A stretch of DNA of 64,000 bases from Arthrobotrys musiformis. Taxonomy: Eukaryota; Ascomycota; Orbiliomycetes; Orbiliales; Orbiliaceae. Where the stretch lies: assembly GCA_036971715.1 (NCBI GenBank), contig JAVHJL010000003.1:372001-436000 (forward strand), read 5' to 3'. Positions 1-11,487 of this stretch are shown piece by piece (the stretch's first letter is position 1; every line of letters starts with the position of its first letter). The notes beneath the pieces were generated by a model. The model had not been told where the DNA came from. It was given only the letters and a program-made list of their open reading frames with translations, and made no database searches. The position numbers and the translations under genes are program-made.

Positions 1-2151
1 CTGGCCGTTATAATCTAGCGACAAAGCATGGCACGTCTCCAACCAACCGGTAAGCCTGCTAAAGGAACAGGCAAGTCGGACTTCTTTCTTTTTCAAAGCA
101 TTAAAACAATCAGAAGTCGACGTATGTCTAGCCATGTACATGTACATGTACTGTATGACGAGCCAACAGTGAGATAACGTTTTCGTAATGGCATTGCGGG
201 GAACTCCTGCTTCAATGCGCATAATAGAATGCAATCGACAATAGATCGAAACCGAATTGGCTGGGCCAGCAATGTAACCAAGTTTCGCAAATCGAAATGA
301 ACATTGTTTTAATTCTGATAGGACGTCGCAATTACGGAGCGCTGTCGCGTCGACTAACGATCAGAGCCATCTCCAGATAGGTAACCATGTCCGGAACGAA
401 GAAAAATAAAGCTTTTCTACTCCCTGCATCTATAATTTTGTTTCGAGAATGTGACGGTGGAAAAATTTTTCCATAGACGGCCTGGGCATTGCGGGTCACA
501 TGCAGCAGCCGGACGGGTACATCCCACGCAGTTTGCCATCACGTCGAAGGAGACGGATGGGGGTTCCTGGACGGATTCTGTGGTGCAAATCACCGGGTTA
601 ATTGCTAGCTGCAGAACCGGTTCTGTTCAGCAGGTATAATATAAGAATATAATCGTTTAGCTTCAAACTTTGGACTATTGCTTCGAGTCGAGAAGGAGCC
701 TATGTGGATATCGCTTGGTTGTCAGGCACAGGAGCTTGCCCATGTCCCCATATGTCGAGCCCAATTTCCCTCGGTTAAAATGAAAAGAGTCTGCCAGGGC
801 CAGCAGAGAAGAAAAAAAACCTAACGACGAAACACACAACCATGTCCATACTTGAAACGGACTTAGGTACCAGTACGGAACCTATGTATCGAGATAGTCG
901 GTGGGGCTTTTTTGGTTCCTGCGCTTTGACAGGTTCATGGCTTGTGGGCTGCATCAGCACAAAGAGGGAGGGAAAAAAACACAGACGACCGAAGACACCA
1001 CTGGCTGGCCATGGCTGCGCTACAAGCGCCAAAAGATGAGGGATGGAATTGAAAAAAGCAACACGTGCACGGCATATAATTTGGCTTCTGGAAGTCGAGG
1101 AAGGTTCTGTGAGTGATGCGAGGGTGAGGCCCTGAACGGGACCCGCCCACCTACCTACATGTAGGGAAGTACTTAATTACTTACTAGTATGTCCATACTA
1201 AGAACGTTCTAACAATATGGCGCTCGGGGTGCATGTAAGTACTGACATTACATGTATGGCTGGAGCTTGCCCGTGCAGAGAAGACCTAGCTCTGTGAGCA
1301 ACCGGCAACTTGCAACCCCCAAAATGCAATGCGACCACAAATGATGAGGGTAGAGTAGCTCAGTCAGCAAGGATACTTGTAAAGCGGAAGGGACATGAGA
1401 CGAACAGTGCCCATCTAATAAAGGTAGGACGAAGTCATCTGTTCATAATCCGCCCTTGACAAATGCGCCTAGTTCGAATCTCACCTGCTCAAGTGCCTCA
1501 TAAACGTCATGTAATACATATATTATTATAATAGTAACGTGCAGGTGGTTCGCCCCACTTCGCATTTCGTCTGGCCTTCGAGTCTTATTTAGCTTGATCC
1601 AATTCGAAAACGGTCCTGTCAAGGGATTCAGCGTTAATTATATCTCCACTTGCGCCGTGCTCTGCCGTACGTACCTGTACCGTGCTCTACCACTAGTCGG
1701 AACTTTCCTCTCACATAGCCTGTTCGCTGCTGCTAGCTCGTTCAGCATCTATAAAGGATCCGAGGACCCCGTCATTCTTTAACTTGCACGATATCAAAAA
1801 CCGCATTCAAAGGCTTTTCTCCTTCGTCACAGGCAATATATCCATATAAACCACCCCCACGGAGTAAATTGGGAGGACTATATATGAACATACTTTCACA
1901 CCATATTATCCAGAAGCTTTAGCTTGATACAATCAGGGAACGAACTTCCATCCTTTCTACATATACATCCTATAAAACCAAAACGAGCCCCAGACAATTG
2001 CTGCGCCGGGAACCGAAAGGCCATCGATATACACATATCGTCTCACCCGATAGTCGGCTCAGTCGACTCTTCTTTATATACATACATATATCTGCTTCAT
2101 TGCAAACCCTCCTCGTTCTCGCCCATACTCCATATATATATATTCGCAAAG
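1..2151. other. gene-poor region, no supported CDS
   Basis: Open frames here are short, lack recognisable protein patterns and overlap in several frames. There is a small TACATG repeat at about 133-152 and a tRNA-like element at 1349-1490 (listed separately). The stretch just before 2152 is rich in pyrimidine and TATA tracts and is probably the promoter and leader of the small gene that follows. I see nothing else that can be supported. Confidence 0.5.
1349..1490 (+). repeat. possible tRNA-derived (SINE-like) element or tRNA relic
   Basis: A good Pol III A-box (TAGCTCAGTC, 1356-1365) is followed about 105 nt downstream by a B-box-like AGTTCGAATC (1471-1480). A 6-nt segment at 1353-1358 can pair, with one G-T wobble, with 1485-1490. 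The spacing is too long for an ordinary tRNA and the T-arm stem does not pair, so an intact tRNA gene is unlikely. A tRNA-derived SINE head or a decayed tRNA fits better. Copy number in the genome would decide. Confidence 0.25.
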
Positions 2152-2575
2152 ATGGCGTCGGGTTACTACAAGTATCGATGCAAGAATTTTTACTCGCATA
2201 ATTGTGGCAATTGGGTTTGGGTTAATAATACGGCTTGTGCAGAATGCGTCGTAGGTGTTCCGTTGACCCATGCCCCATCTACGGATTAACTTGTATTCGG
2301 TACCATTGTGATTTGTACAGTCCCAGCTAACATAAAAACTCTACCAACAGGCAGCCGGTCGTGATTCTTTATCCTTAAATTCCCATAGACACGGTGCTGC
2401 AGAAATGGAATTAGCTGAAAGCTCCGAAGCTGATTCTATTTGTTCAACTGGCCCGAAACTGTCTTTACACAACAGAATGCACGACCATGAGGACGAAGAT
2501 TTCAGCGACGAGGCCCTAGTAAGGCCGCGCAGAGCTAGAGATCCCTGCAGCCACTTCCCTTCTGGTTACCTATGA
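2152..2575 (+). CDS. small uncharacterised protein with N-terminal four-cysteine module
   Basis: Exons are 2152-2250 and 2351-2575, giving 107 aa. The intron has donor GTAGGT, branch site CAGCTAAC and acceptor CAACAG. Without splicing the frame stops after 45 aa. With splicing the N-terminal module ends ...CAECVAAGRD, which resembles small uncharacterised proteins I recall from leotiomycetes and sordariomycetes (tyrosine/lysine-rich start, then NWVWVN and C-x2-C). Cysteines fall at about residues 10, 18, 29 and 32 (C-x7-C-x10-C-x2-C), so a small zinc-binding or disulfide fold is possible. No signal peptide is visible. The second exon is acidic, His/Ser/Glu-rich and looks disordered. Function is unknown. 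The first exon and intron are well supported; the length of the C-terminal tail is less certain. Confidence 0.7.
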
Positions 2576-4215
2576 ATTTGCCTCGAGCCGGAAGAGAACA
2601 GCCCCACCAAACACATAGCCATGAGCAAAGACAGCGGTCTTTCTCGGAGTTTGCGGGGCCCTAGGCAGACAAGACCATCACACACGAGCTCGCCGCCATA
2701 CTACGCACTGATATCGCTTCTGAATCATCACCCGAAAAGCATATTCGGATCACATTCGAAGCTCAATCACCTTTTTTTTTCTTCTTGCTCTCCGATAAAG
2801 CGGCCACCACCCAATTTCCGTCAATCCCTTCTATGATCTTACTTTCGAGCTCGGGCTTGTTCTGTTGGACCCAACACCGACTGGTTGCAGTTTTTCATTT
2901 CCTTATTTTCTTTTGGGGCGTTCCTCACATGAACCTCGATATTATCCTCTACCCTGCTTCGAAACATATTCGGCGCAGGAATAATTGGAATGTTTAATGA
3001 AATTAGTCTTATGACCGGAGTTTCAATTGGGAGATGGTGTTTTTACTCGCAGCCTGCCTGGAGCCATTTTGTCTCGTTTGCTTTTTAGAACTTTCCTTTC
3101 CTCTGCATCTTCTTCTTTTTTTTGCCCTTTTCCCCTCCCAGCTAGCTGGACATGGGTCTATCATGGGGTAGCTTGTCGACACTAATCAATCGCGAGGATC
3201 GTCGTCAAGTAGTTAGCCATCTCGTCAGGGCATCCGTGCATCGTCATTTTCCGATTTTAGTTTGTTCCCTTTCTTGCATTTACACTGTGCTTTGTCATTT
3301 TCATATCAAATTTTGCGGAGTTGGATTTATAGACGAGGATGGGCTGGTTGGGTCGCATTAGAGAGAGTTGATTGGTTCAATATACCCGTTCCTACTTTAT
3401 CCTACCCTTACAGTTTTAATGTCCACCTCCCCACCATTCGGATTCTGTCGTCAACAGAGAAATTCGTAACATTCGTAATAGATGCTGTCCTCGAAAACCG
3501 TGACGCCAGTGTAGATTGTCAAAGGGGATTTCCTGTGAGGAAAAAAGAATAAAAAATTTCCCCGCTGTTCTGGCAAGATCAATTTGAACCTAAAATTTCC
3601 TTTTTCCTTGCTCGGATTTCGCTATCCTTCCGTACGACCGTTCGGGTTCCTGACCATACCATGAGGTGAGCACCAACGGACCTGAAACAGCAGAACCACC
3701 AGAGTACAGCTCCCCGATTAAGCCTGGTAAAACACTCACTTCTGGTACCTGGATCTGATGTCGCTCATAACTTGTTCAATTTAGTCTAGACCTACCCTAG
3801 CACTTATTGCTTATAACGAGCCGGATCCATTTGGCCTCCTAGCCGATTTGCGGGTGAAGCAACCTCCGCTTGGAGAAACACGTGGAAAGTGCTGCAAAAT
3901 CCCTGCCTGCAGGTCGCTGGCGATTGCTGATAATGTGATACGGGGAACATATAGCTCTAGGTAATTGAGTTCTTTGTATGTAGTTCCCGGTATGGAGATT
4001 CAAAAAAGCCCAACTCGACCCAGATGCCCGTGCGGGCGTGCATATGTATGCCTCGAGTCGATGGGTGCATTTGCATGCATGCAGCCGACATCACAGAAAT
4101 TTTCCCGTAGACGTATCCCATCCGGGAAACCGACGGAGAAGCCTGATGGCGTACTTTAGAAAAGTCCAGAACACAAAATTAAGGGTTTGAAAAAAATTTT
4201 CGCCTTCATTCTGCC

Positions 4216-4238
4216 CCCTCAACCCTCAACCCTCAACC
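4216..4238. repeat. (CCCTCAA)3 tandem repeat
   Basis: Three perfect 7-nt units followed by a partial unit. It resembles a telomere repeat but does not match the usual fungal unit. Confidence 0.9.
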
Positions 4239-4268
4239 ATTGTTTGATATTTGCCTATCATACGTGCG

Positions 4269-4291
4269 TACATACATACATACATACATAC
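4269..4291. repeat. (TACA)n microsatellite
   Basis: Nearly six uninterrupted copies of a TACA unit. Confidence 0.9.
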
Positions 4292-7200
4292 TGGCGTCGG
4301 CAAGATCCCATCAAGACAATGGCTATGGATGGACATTGAATCGTCCACCAGATGTCAAACCGTTTCGTTCCCGTGCACGGACCTAACTAACTGCCTCCCG
4401 TTCTCGTCTTACGAGTCCAATACGACACTTTTAACTAGCACAGTTTCCCCAATCTTATTCCTTAGCTAGGTGCTAACAGACAACATGTTCTGTGATACTT
4501 TCAGTACCTCCTGTTGCCGAGAACTGCGGAATATCCAAGGAATATTCCACCGCACAGGCTTGTGTGTAGCTAGCACAGATTAGCGCGAGGCAAGTCATGC
4601 GACCAAGGTTGGAGACGGAACCCCTGGACATGGGGTCTTTGAGGTTTCTTCCGGAGTCACTTGCACCAAAGGAAAAAAAATGCATAAGCAAGACGAAATC
4701 CCCCCCGCCAACAGAATTCCCCAAACCTATACAATTTCAAGATATTATATCCGCCTGTAGCTGTAACCGGGTCACATCCTCAGCTTTGAGCTGCATTTAA
4801 CAAGCCAGGGAGGTTGAGCAGAAGGGGTCAATGAACGAACCTGGCATAAAAAGAAAAACAAAGGAAGAAAAGAGCGTGGGGGTATCAACGGCTTCAGCCC
4901 TTCGGCGGGACCAGAATCATATCACAGGCATCACGTTGCAAAAGGAACAATTTCAATACTTCTGCCGGAGCTCTGCAATATCGGAAAATCTCCCTTTCAG
5001 TGATTATTTCTCGCCTTGGTCGAAACGTCTGTGGGCCTATAACAGACATGCAGACGGGTCAGGTTTCAGCCGATCGAAGATACATATGCATTCAAGAGGC
5101 TAGGGCCGGTACCCGCAACAGATCATTTTGTTACTGATCCCTAATGTGAATAGTCCGAGTGACGCCACACAAGATGTCCTTATAGCTCCCTCTCAAATTT
5201 ACCCTTTGGGGCAGATTGTAATATCTTTCGACCATGCTTAGTGTCCCGGGAGAAACAAATGGTGAAACAAATTCTAATACAGACATCTTACCCTTTCGAT
5301 TCGTGTATGCCGTATCGAGCGTCGCAAGATCGATTTCGCGAGATGCCTTGACTAGGTCCATTTGCTCATATGATCCTCTGAATCGATCGATCTCACATCT
5401 TCTCGTAATACAAGGCGTCTCCTGTCCAGAAAGGCAACAGGCTCTAGCGTTATCTACTGAAGAGCAATCAATGCATGTTTCTCAGACGGCCGGGCTGACC
5501 GGAACCGTTCTGGGATCCTGAAGCACAAGATATTAAAGGAACCCACAGCATTCAACGGGTAGTTGAATGAAGCATCAGATGATCATAAGTCGATATATTT
5601 AGTTGGTCGACGTCAGAACAAACATTCGAGTGGACCAGACATGCGGCTCGGCTCGATAAAGACAACGTCACCCGTCTTCACCTGATCTCGATATTAAAAA
5701 TACAACCCTCAATATCAGCCGCGTTTTCCGTCACAATGGGAGTTTATCGATATCGCCAGAGACCCGACTCGTCAGTCCAAGGGGGGGAAAAAATCGAGAC
5801 TACCCAATTGCCCACCTAGAACTTGCTATCTTTCGAATTTGGAGAATCTATGTATCATCAAATTACTCTTTTTCGTCCACCATGACCCTTGTACCTCATA
5901 TTCCTCGATCCTGGTGCTCAATATATTAATTGTCCCCAAACCTAGCGATATTTGTTGTCCCACGTGGTAAACAGCTCCTTTGGAAGCTGGCCCTTTTTGA
6001 AAAGTCGCCCCCACAATTGAGCATATTTTCCTAGCATCTCATTTTTAATTTTGTTCCCTTTCCCTCATTTCCTGCTTTGGCACGATATTCAAGCATTTAT
6101 CCTCGGCTAAAGTCCTTTCCTATCTAGGGGAAATCGTGGGTGAACCAGTGTCGTCTTTTTGCTTTCGGTCTTTTGCGGTCCACCTGTGGCTCAAAATCGT
6201 CTCGCTCCCCTCAACGAGGAAATCTAGCGAAGCTTGCATTCGGTATCACAAGAATCCCGGAAACCCAGAAATCCTAGCAGTAGCTAGCTGCATGATCTTT
6301 TTGTGAAGCAGGGTGCTGTTACAGATACTCTTTGGACGGATTTTGCGTATAGCGGGGAAATATAGCCAGCTGCGCTGCATTGCATTGTTCTCAACAAAAT
6401 GTTCAACTGATGGTGCACCGCCCTCGCCAGGTCACATGCTGTATTTACATATGTGTTTCGACGGAACGGGTCTACGAGCTCCAGCCGCTCGTTGCTCAGG
6501 ATATTAGTTCGGCAAGTGATTGCCTTGTTGCGTAGTTTCCCTTGATATGATTGTCATCAGGGGAAATGGTATACGAGGTGGCTGAGATATATTTCCTCTT
6601 CTATTCCTGTATACAGTCTAGAGGCCGTATTTCTAGACGTCTACGTACACTCGTACGATATAAATTCCCGTGGTGCGATCTGGAAAAATCCCGGTGGGTC
6701 ACAGCTCTTTGGACTTGGGCGTTTCAAATACATTGCAATGCAACCCTCGCTTTGCCGGCAAAAGAATCGTTTCGTCCCACCAGCTGCGCAAGCGAAAGAA
6801 CTCTTTGGGGTGTTGAAGGGCGGTGGGGAATAATGTGAGGAGGAGGAGAGGTACCTTGTCAGAATGATTGGAGTTCGCATCCTAACATCATGCAGCCTTC
6901 TGCAAGGTGGCCGTCTGAAATGATTTCCAGGCAATTGTCACGAATTGCAGATTTCCGCAGGCGCAGGAATTCGTGCATATCGATCGCAGGCGATTGGAAA
7001 TCTGACCTGACTTCATTATCAAATATTCCTATCATACTCTGCAAGGATATTACCGGCAAAAGGCCTGCATTGTTTCTGGAGGCGAGGCTTCCAGTTACCT
7101 CATGACGACGAAGACCCAGGGAATCCGGACCTCACCCGCGGCCGCGCGAGACGCAATCGTCATTTTTTCCCCCGAGCAAAATGCCCCCTCCAACGGAAAA

Positions 7201-7803
7201 ATTGCTTCACGAGACGCTTTCATTGTTCCTATTCACAAAACATCTGATTTCGTTTTCGGTTTGGCCAGACCTGTCAGGCTGCCCAAAACCTGCAGCATCG
7301 CACATAGCGAACTAGGATTAACCTTCAACTTCTGCACGAAAATCATATTACGCTTACAAATCTTAATATTTCTATACATAGGTTGCGGGTTGGCTTCGCT
7401 ATCAAAATCTGACTGAGGGCTAGAGAGGGCATCGTACGTAACACCTCAACAACTTTACATGATAATGCGCTGACTTGTGGGAGTCACGAGATTAGGAGCT
7501 TTGACACATATACCGTCTGTAATGCCGTTATACCGTTGGGAGGGGCTCGGTTTTGGCTTTCGAAGGATTGCCCGCGAAAACGAGTCCCAGAGACTCATCA
7601 TTTCATCGGTAACCCCGGTAGACATCGACAGCCATAATAAACTCCCAACCAATCGTCGGCCTATACCGTTGCAGTGAGACCACAAACTCAAATGCAATGG
7701 CGGCATATATCTTCGTAAGTGCGCAGAAGCTTGCTCTTCGCTGACATATTTGCCTCAGCTGTGCCCATGGGCTCCTTAATTTGTTTTTTGTTATTTTTTT
7801 TTG

Positions 7804-7822
7804 TTATTATTATTATTATTAT
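7804..7822. repeat. (TTA)n microsatellite within T-rich tract
   Basis: Six TTA units are flanked on both sides by oligo-T runs. Confidence 0.9.
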
Positions 7823-9867
7823 TTTTTTTTTGTTGACGTCGGGAAAGACTGCAGCATTTGCGAGATATTAATTTATATCAACGACGGCCTGGCGAGCTCT
7901 CGTCGGTTAGTTGCGATGTATAATTGCTAGGTCAGCCATGATGACCGCAGCTGCGCAGAGCATTTGCGGCTTATGAGTCCAACCCGGACGGTGCCGAGTC
8001 AGCTGCATTCAAGGGCACCTTTACCGAAAAGCAAGAATTCCCAACTTATGCAGACATGGCCCTGATGCACCGACGGTATGGTTATGCTAAGCTAAGCCTG
8101 GCCTGTGGTCTTTTTTTTTTTTTCGTCGGGCCCCGAAGTTTGGTGGATAGGAAGCAGTGGTCACAATTGAGTGGTAAGGAAGATTTTGCGGATCCTACAC
8201 ACGTGGCTAGCTACTTCCCCGCTTTTTTTCGATTTGGATTCACTTTTCTTGGGGTTGGGAAGGTTTTGGAAGAAGGGGTGCCGGGGTGGCATTGGTGTAC
8301 ATCGTCGACATGTACCGGTACCTCGACCTACTTCGGCCCCTCAACGTTGTATTCTCTTGGACACCAAGGATATCCGCGGCATATCGTGATATTGCGATAT
8401 TAGGTTTATCGCTCTTGCTTCAACCACGTTGAGCCTCGAAAAACAACTTCACCTCCCAGAACTTAGAGACCTGATATAGTGACATGCACGCGCTCGGATC
8501 GTTTATTGAGGTTTAACAGGATTCCTTAATTTGAAGATCTTAAAGCGAGCCTTTAGCCTCTAGGCAGTCGTATTTCCTAAGTTAAATCCGAAAAGTAATA
8601 TACCGGACACTTCTTCGGAGGGGCCATCGTGAGGGTTCTTGGAAAGGCCTAGAGTCACGGACCACCAAGGCTGGCGCAAGCTAGAGCCCCATCGACGAGA
8701 CTCGTAGAGTGGCGTTACTTATTCCACCTGTAAGCCCTGATTTCCGCACCACCTATAGAATAGCGAGATATAGGTGGATACGATATTCTCTTCGTGGCGG
8801 TTGGTATGTTTGGACTTGTATCTGAGTACCACAAACCGGATTCGATCCTAACGTTACGATTTGTTGCACAATGTGCGTTGACCATGGTACCAGCCCACAG
8901 CGGCTTAATATACTTTATCTAGATTTCGTGAATGGCCTCTTGGGACCGGGGATTTTCTTCTCCTTCGGCTCATTTTACGAGGAGCTGTAATTTTTGATTA
9001 GCAATATTAGTCAGGAAAATATCCGTATCAATATCAGTTTCTATAGTATCAAACATCAGCTGTATTATGATTACGAAATGCTTCGTGTGAAGCGTCAACC
9101 CCTAGTCAATTAAAGGAATTTGTGATCTTGGATTTTACCTCATGCTATTTCGAAATTTTTGAGCTTTGACCCTGCATGGAAGCGCCAACGAAGATCTTAC
9201 GATACTTGATCCCTTTTTCCCCTTGGAGGAGGGTCGGGGAATGGTCTGTGCGGGTCCTTCTCCACAAGCCTCAATGCCGCGCCCATGGTTCAATAACCCC
9301 ACAAACATAAACGGATCGACACTTCCCCGCAGAGTAGGATTTGACATTCGTTTCGAAAAAAAAGTTCTGCCTGGATTAGTCTAGCATTACAAACAACGAC
9401 CGCTACACCCACTAAAGTTTGTGGCTTTTATCGATCCGACTTCCGTAGTTTCGGCCGGCACAACTAGTGCTGATACGAGGTGTAAGTTTAGAAGGAGCTC
9501 GGATAGGTTTTTGTGAATTAAAAGGAATGAAGCCCTATCGAGAGGATACTATTACAAAAATATCTAACAATAATAATCTCTGTCGGCAAATTGTGATTAT
9601 GCAGACACCAACGGGACGCGCGCACGACTTCAACGCTCGGATACCAATGCTTTGACGGGACTTGGTAGAAAACTTTTTTCAATTCCGCGGAAAGGTATAA
9701 TCGCTTTTCAAAACGTTAACGACTAAAGAAAGAGAGAGAAAAAAAATTTTAAACCTCAACCTGATATCCTTGTCAGCGTGAAGAAGCTAAAAAAAAAAGA
9801 ACACAATTATGAAGGTCGTCAAGATGCTCGTAGGTATATTGGCATGTTCCCATCACATAAAATGACT

Positions 9868-11487
9868 TTAAGCATGGTCGTCAACAGGACCAGCTTTTCG
9901 CGATCGATTCTCAGAGCCCGAGGTAATGAACTGACTCAAGTCCCCAACAGGTAGCTGGATAAAGTTTAACGAGGTTAGTAAGACATGCATTTGTTCGGAT
10001 CCGGGGTAAGAGCCCTTACCTGGAATGGGAAATCGACGGACTCGAGCATTTGGGCAAGTAGAATATACCACCCTGGAACGCAAGTCAAGAGAGCAGTTGC
10101 ACCCGCGGCCTAAGTATTTTGCATTAAAGAATTAGGTTTCGAGAGTTACGCCATGATGAATTGAGGCTCATTTGTGAACTTGGAGAGGAACGCCTCAGCG
10201 GTCACACGACATAGCGAATTTATATTTAAATTACGTAACGCATGAGAACCGCTAGGGACCAAGAAGGAACTTACAATTTGTAAATCACCGGCCAACTTAG
10301 CATTTCCACTCGCAGCATAGAAGTATACAGCGACGAGGAGACCGAAGGTCGCATCCAAAAATGTGAAAAGTGTTACAAAGACCACGTTTGTTCGGAGCGA
10401 GCAGATGAGATAGATGGTCGTGACGAAGCCCCATGCGAGGAGATAGAAAGCTTAATAGCGTGCCGCCAAGTTTGTTAGTGAAAAGTCCCCTAGGATATCT
10501 CATTCACCGATCGAACTCCGGACATATGGCCTATTCGAGGTGTAGTAAATGGATATCTTACCGAAGCTAGCATTGAACCCTCTAGTTCCAGCGCCTTCAG
10601 GACCGTTGCTGCCGGATGAGGAATATGCCCCCATAGCATTGAAAGATGGCGTAAGCGTTCCTCCGAAACTAAACCAGAATCCGCCTAAATGGAAGAGTTA
10701 GTCTTCGATCATTCGACTGTCAAAGCCTCGTACGAGATTACGAGGAAACCCCCAAGCTAAAGGTTGGGCCCATTATCATGGGCCAGCTGCGGTGGATCAA
10801 CATACTGAAGGACGTAAATACAACAAATGGAAATGTGTTGCCCAAAAAGAACTCGAATATGCCGCCGACGAGTGAGAGCATGCCTCCCAAGAAGTAGTAG
10901 CTAGCACTATTGGTTTAGTCCAATCGAGTTAGCATGGGGCGTATTCCCTTATCCGATATCTATTTAGTGGGGGGTGTCGATTCGGAATATAAATTCGGCA
11001 AGTATCACATACACTTGGGCTGCGCCAGAGACACCGGCACCTCGCCATCCCATCAGATCCATGCTCAATGGGGTCAAACATACTAGGAAGCCTCTGTATG
11101 TTTTTATTAGCACTACTTTCGGGGGTTCGATCCTTGATTTTCTCGAAAAACCTACAGAACAGCACTATAAGTTCAATTGTTAGCATTAACCCCGGAAACA
11201 CTTCGAATCAGCCGCACTATGACATCGGTGACGTCTACTTACATTGGGGTCGGGTTGCCAAAAGTTTTACGCAAGTCTCCATGAACTTTGTTCTGGGGCG
11301 AAAGATAGAGCTTCTCGAAGAGCTCTGGGGAAATCTGCATGGTGGCCGTCGTGCGGACGCGGTCTAGCTGGTCCTTGCCGGAATCATGATGGTCTGAAGC
11401 TGGTGGACTGCTGTAGCCCGGATTCCGAGACTGTGGCATAATCTGGGACTCTGTTGAGTAGGTTGGGTCTAGAGATGCCTTCTCCAT
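9868..11487 (-). CDS. GPR1/FUN34/YaaH (Ato) family acetate/ammonia transporter
   Basis: Integral membrane protein of the Ato/AceTr family (acetate uptake or ammonium-linked export at the plasma membrane), 303 aa, about the family's usual length. Exons on the minus strand: 11487-11243, 11164-11156, 11093-11013, 10906-10806, 10684-10562, 10450-10275, 10109-10020 and 9954-9868. All junctions carry GT..AG and the frame stays open to the TAA. An 81-residue hydrophilic N-terminus ends in the family motif FGNPTP. It is followed by PLSMDLMGWRGAG, a glycine-rich SYYFLGGM helix, GFWFSFGGTLTP, the long FYLLAWGF-to-SLRTNVVF segment and the terminal DFPFQLPVGDLS. About six membrane helices are expected. 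Exon 2 is only 9 nt, encoding the conserved A-V-L between PTPI and GFL. Family assignment is firm; the substrate is inferred from the family. Confidence 0.93.

Larger units (their letters stand above)
2576..9867. other. 7.3-kb gene-poor stretch
   Basis: No frame on either strand resembles a known protein, and I could not chain short exons into a conserved product. It holds microsatellites (4216-4238, 4269-4291, 7804-7822) and poly-pyrimidine runs. Decayed transposon sequence or lineage-specific genes cannot be excluded by reading alone. Confidence 0.45.

Noticed and set aside
4216..4238. Telomere-like CCCTCAA repeat
   Set aside because: Only three units and not the fungal telomere unit. It sits inside the contig with genes on the right; treated as a simple repeat.
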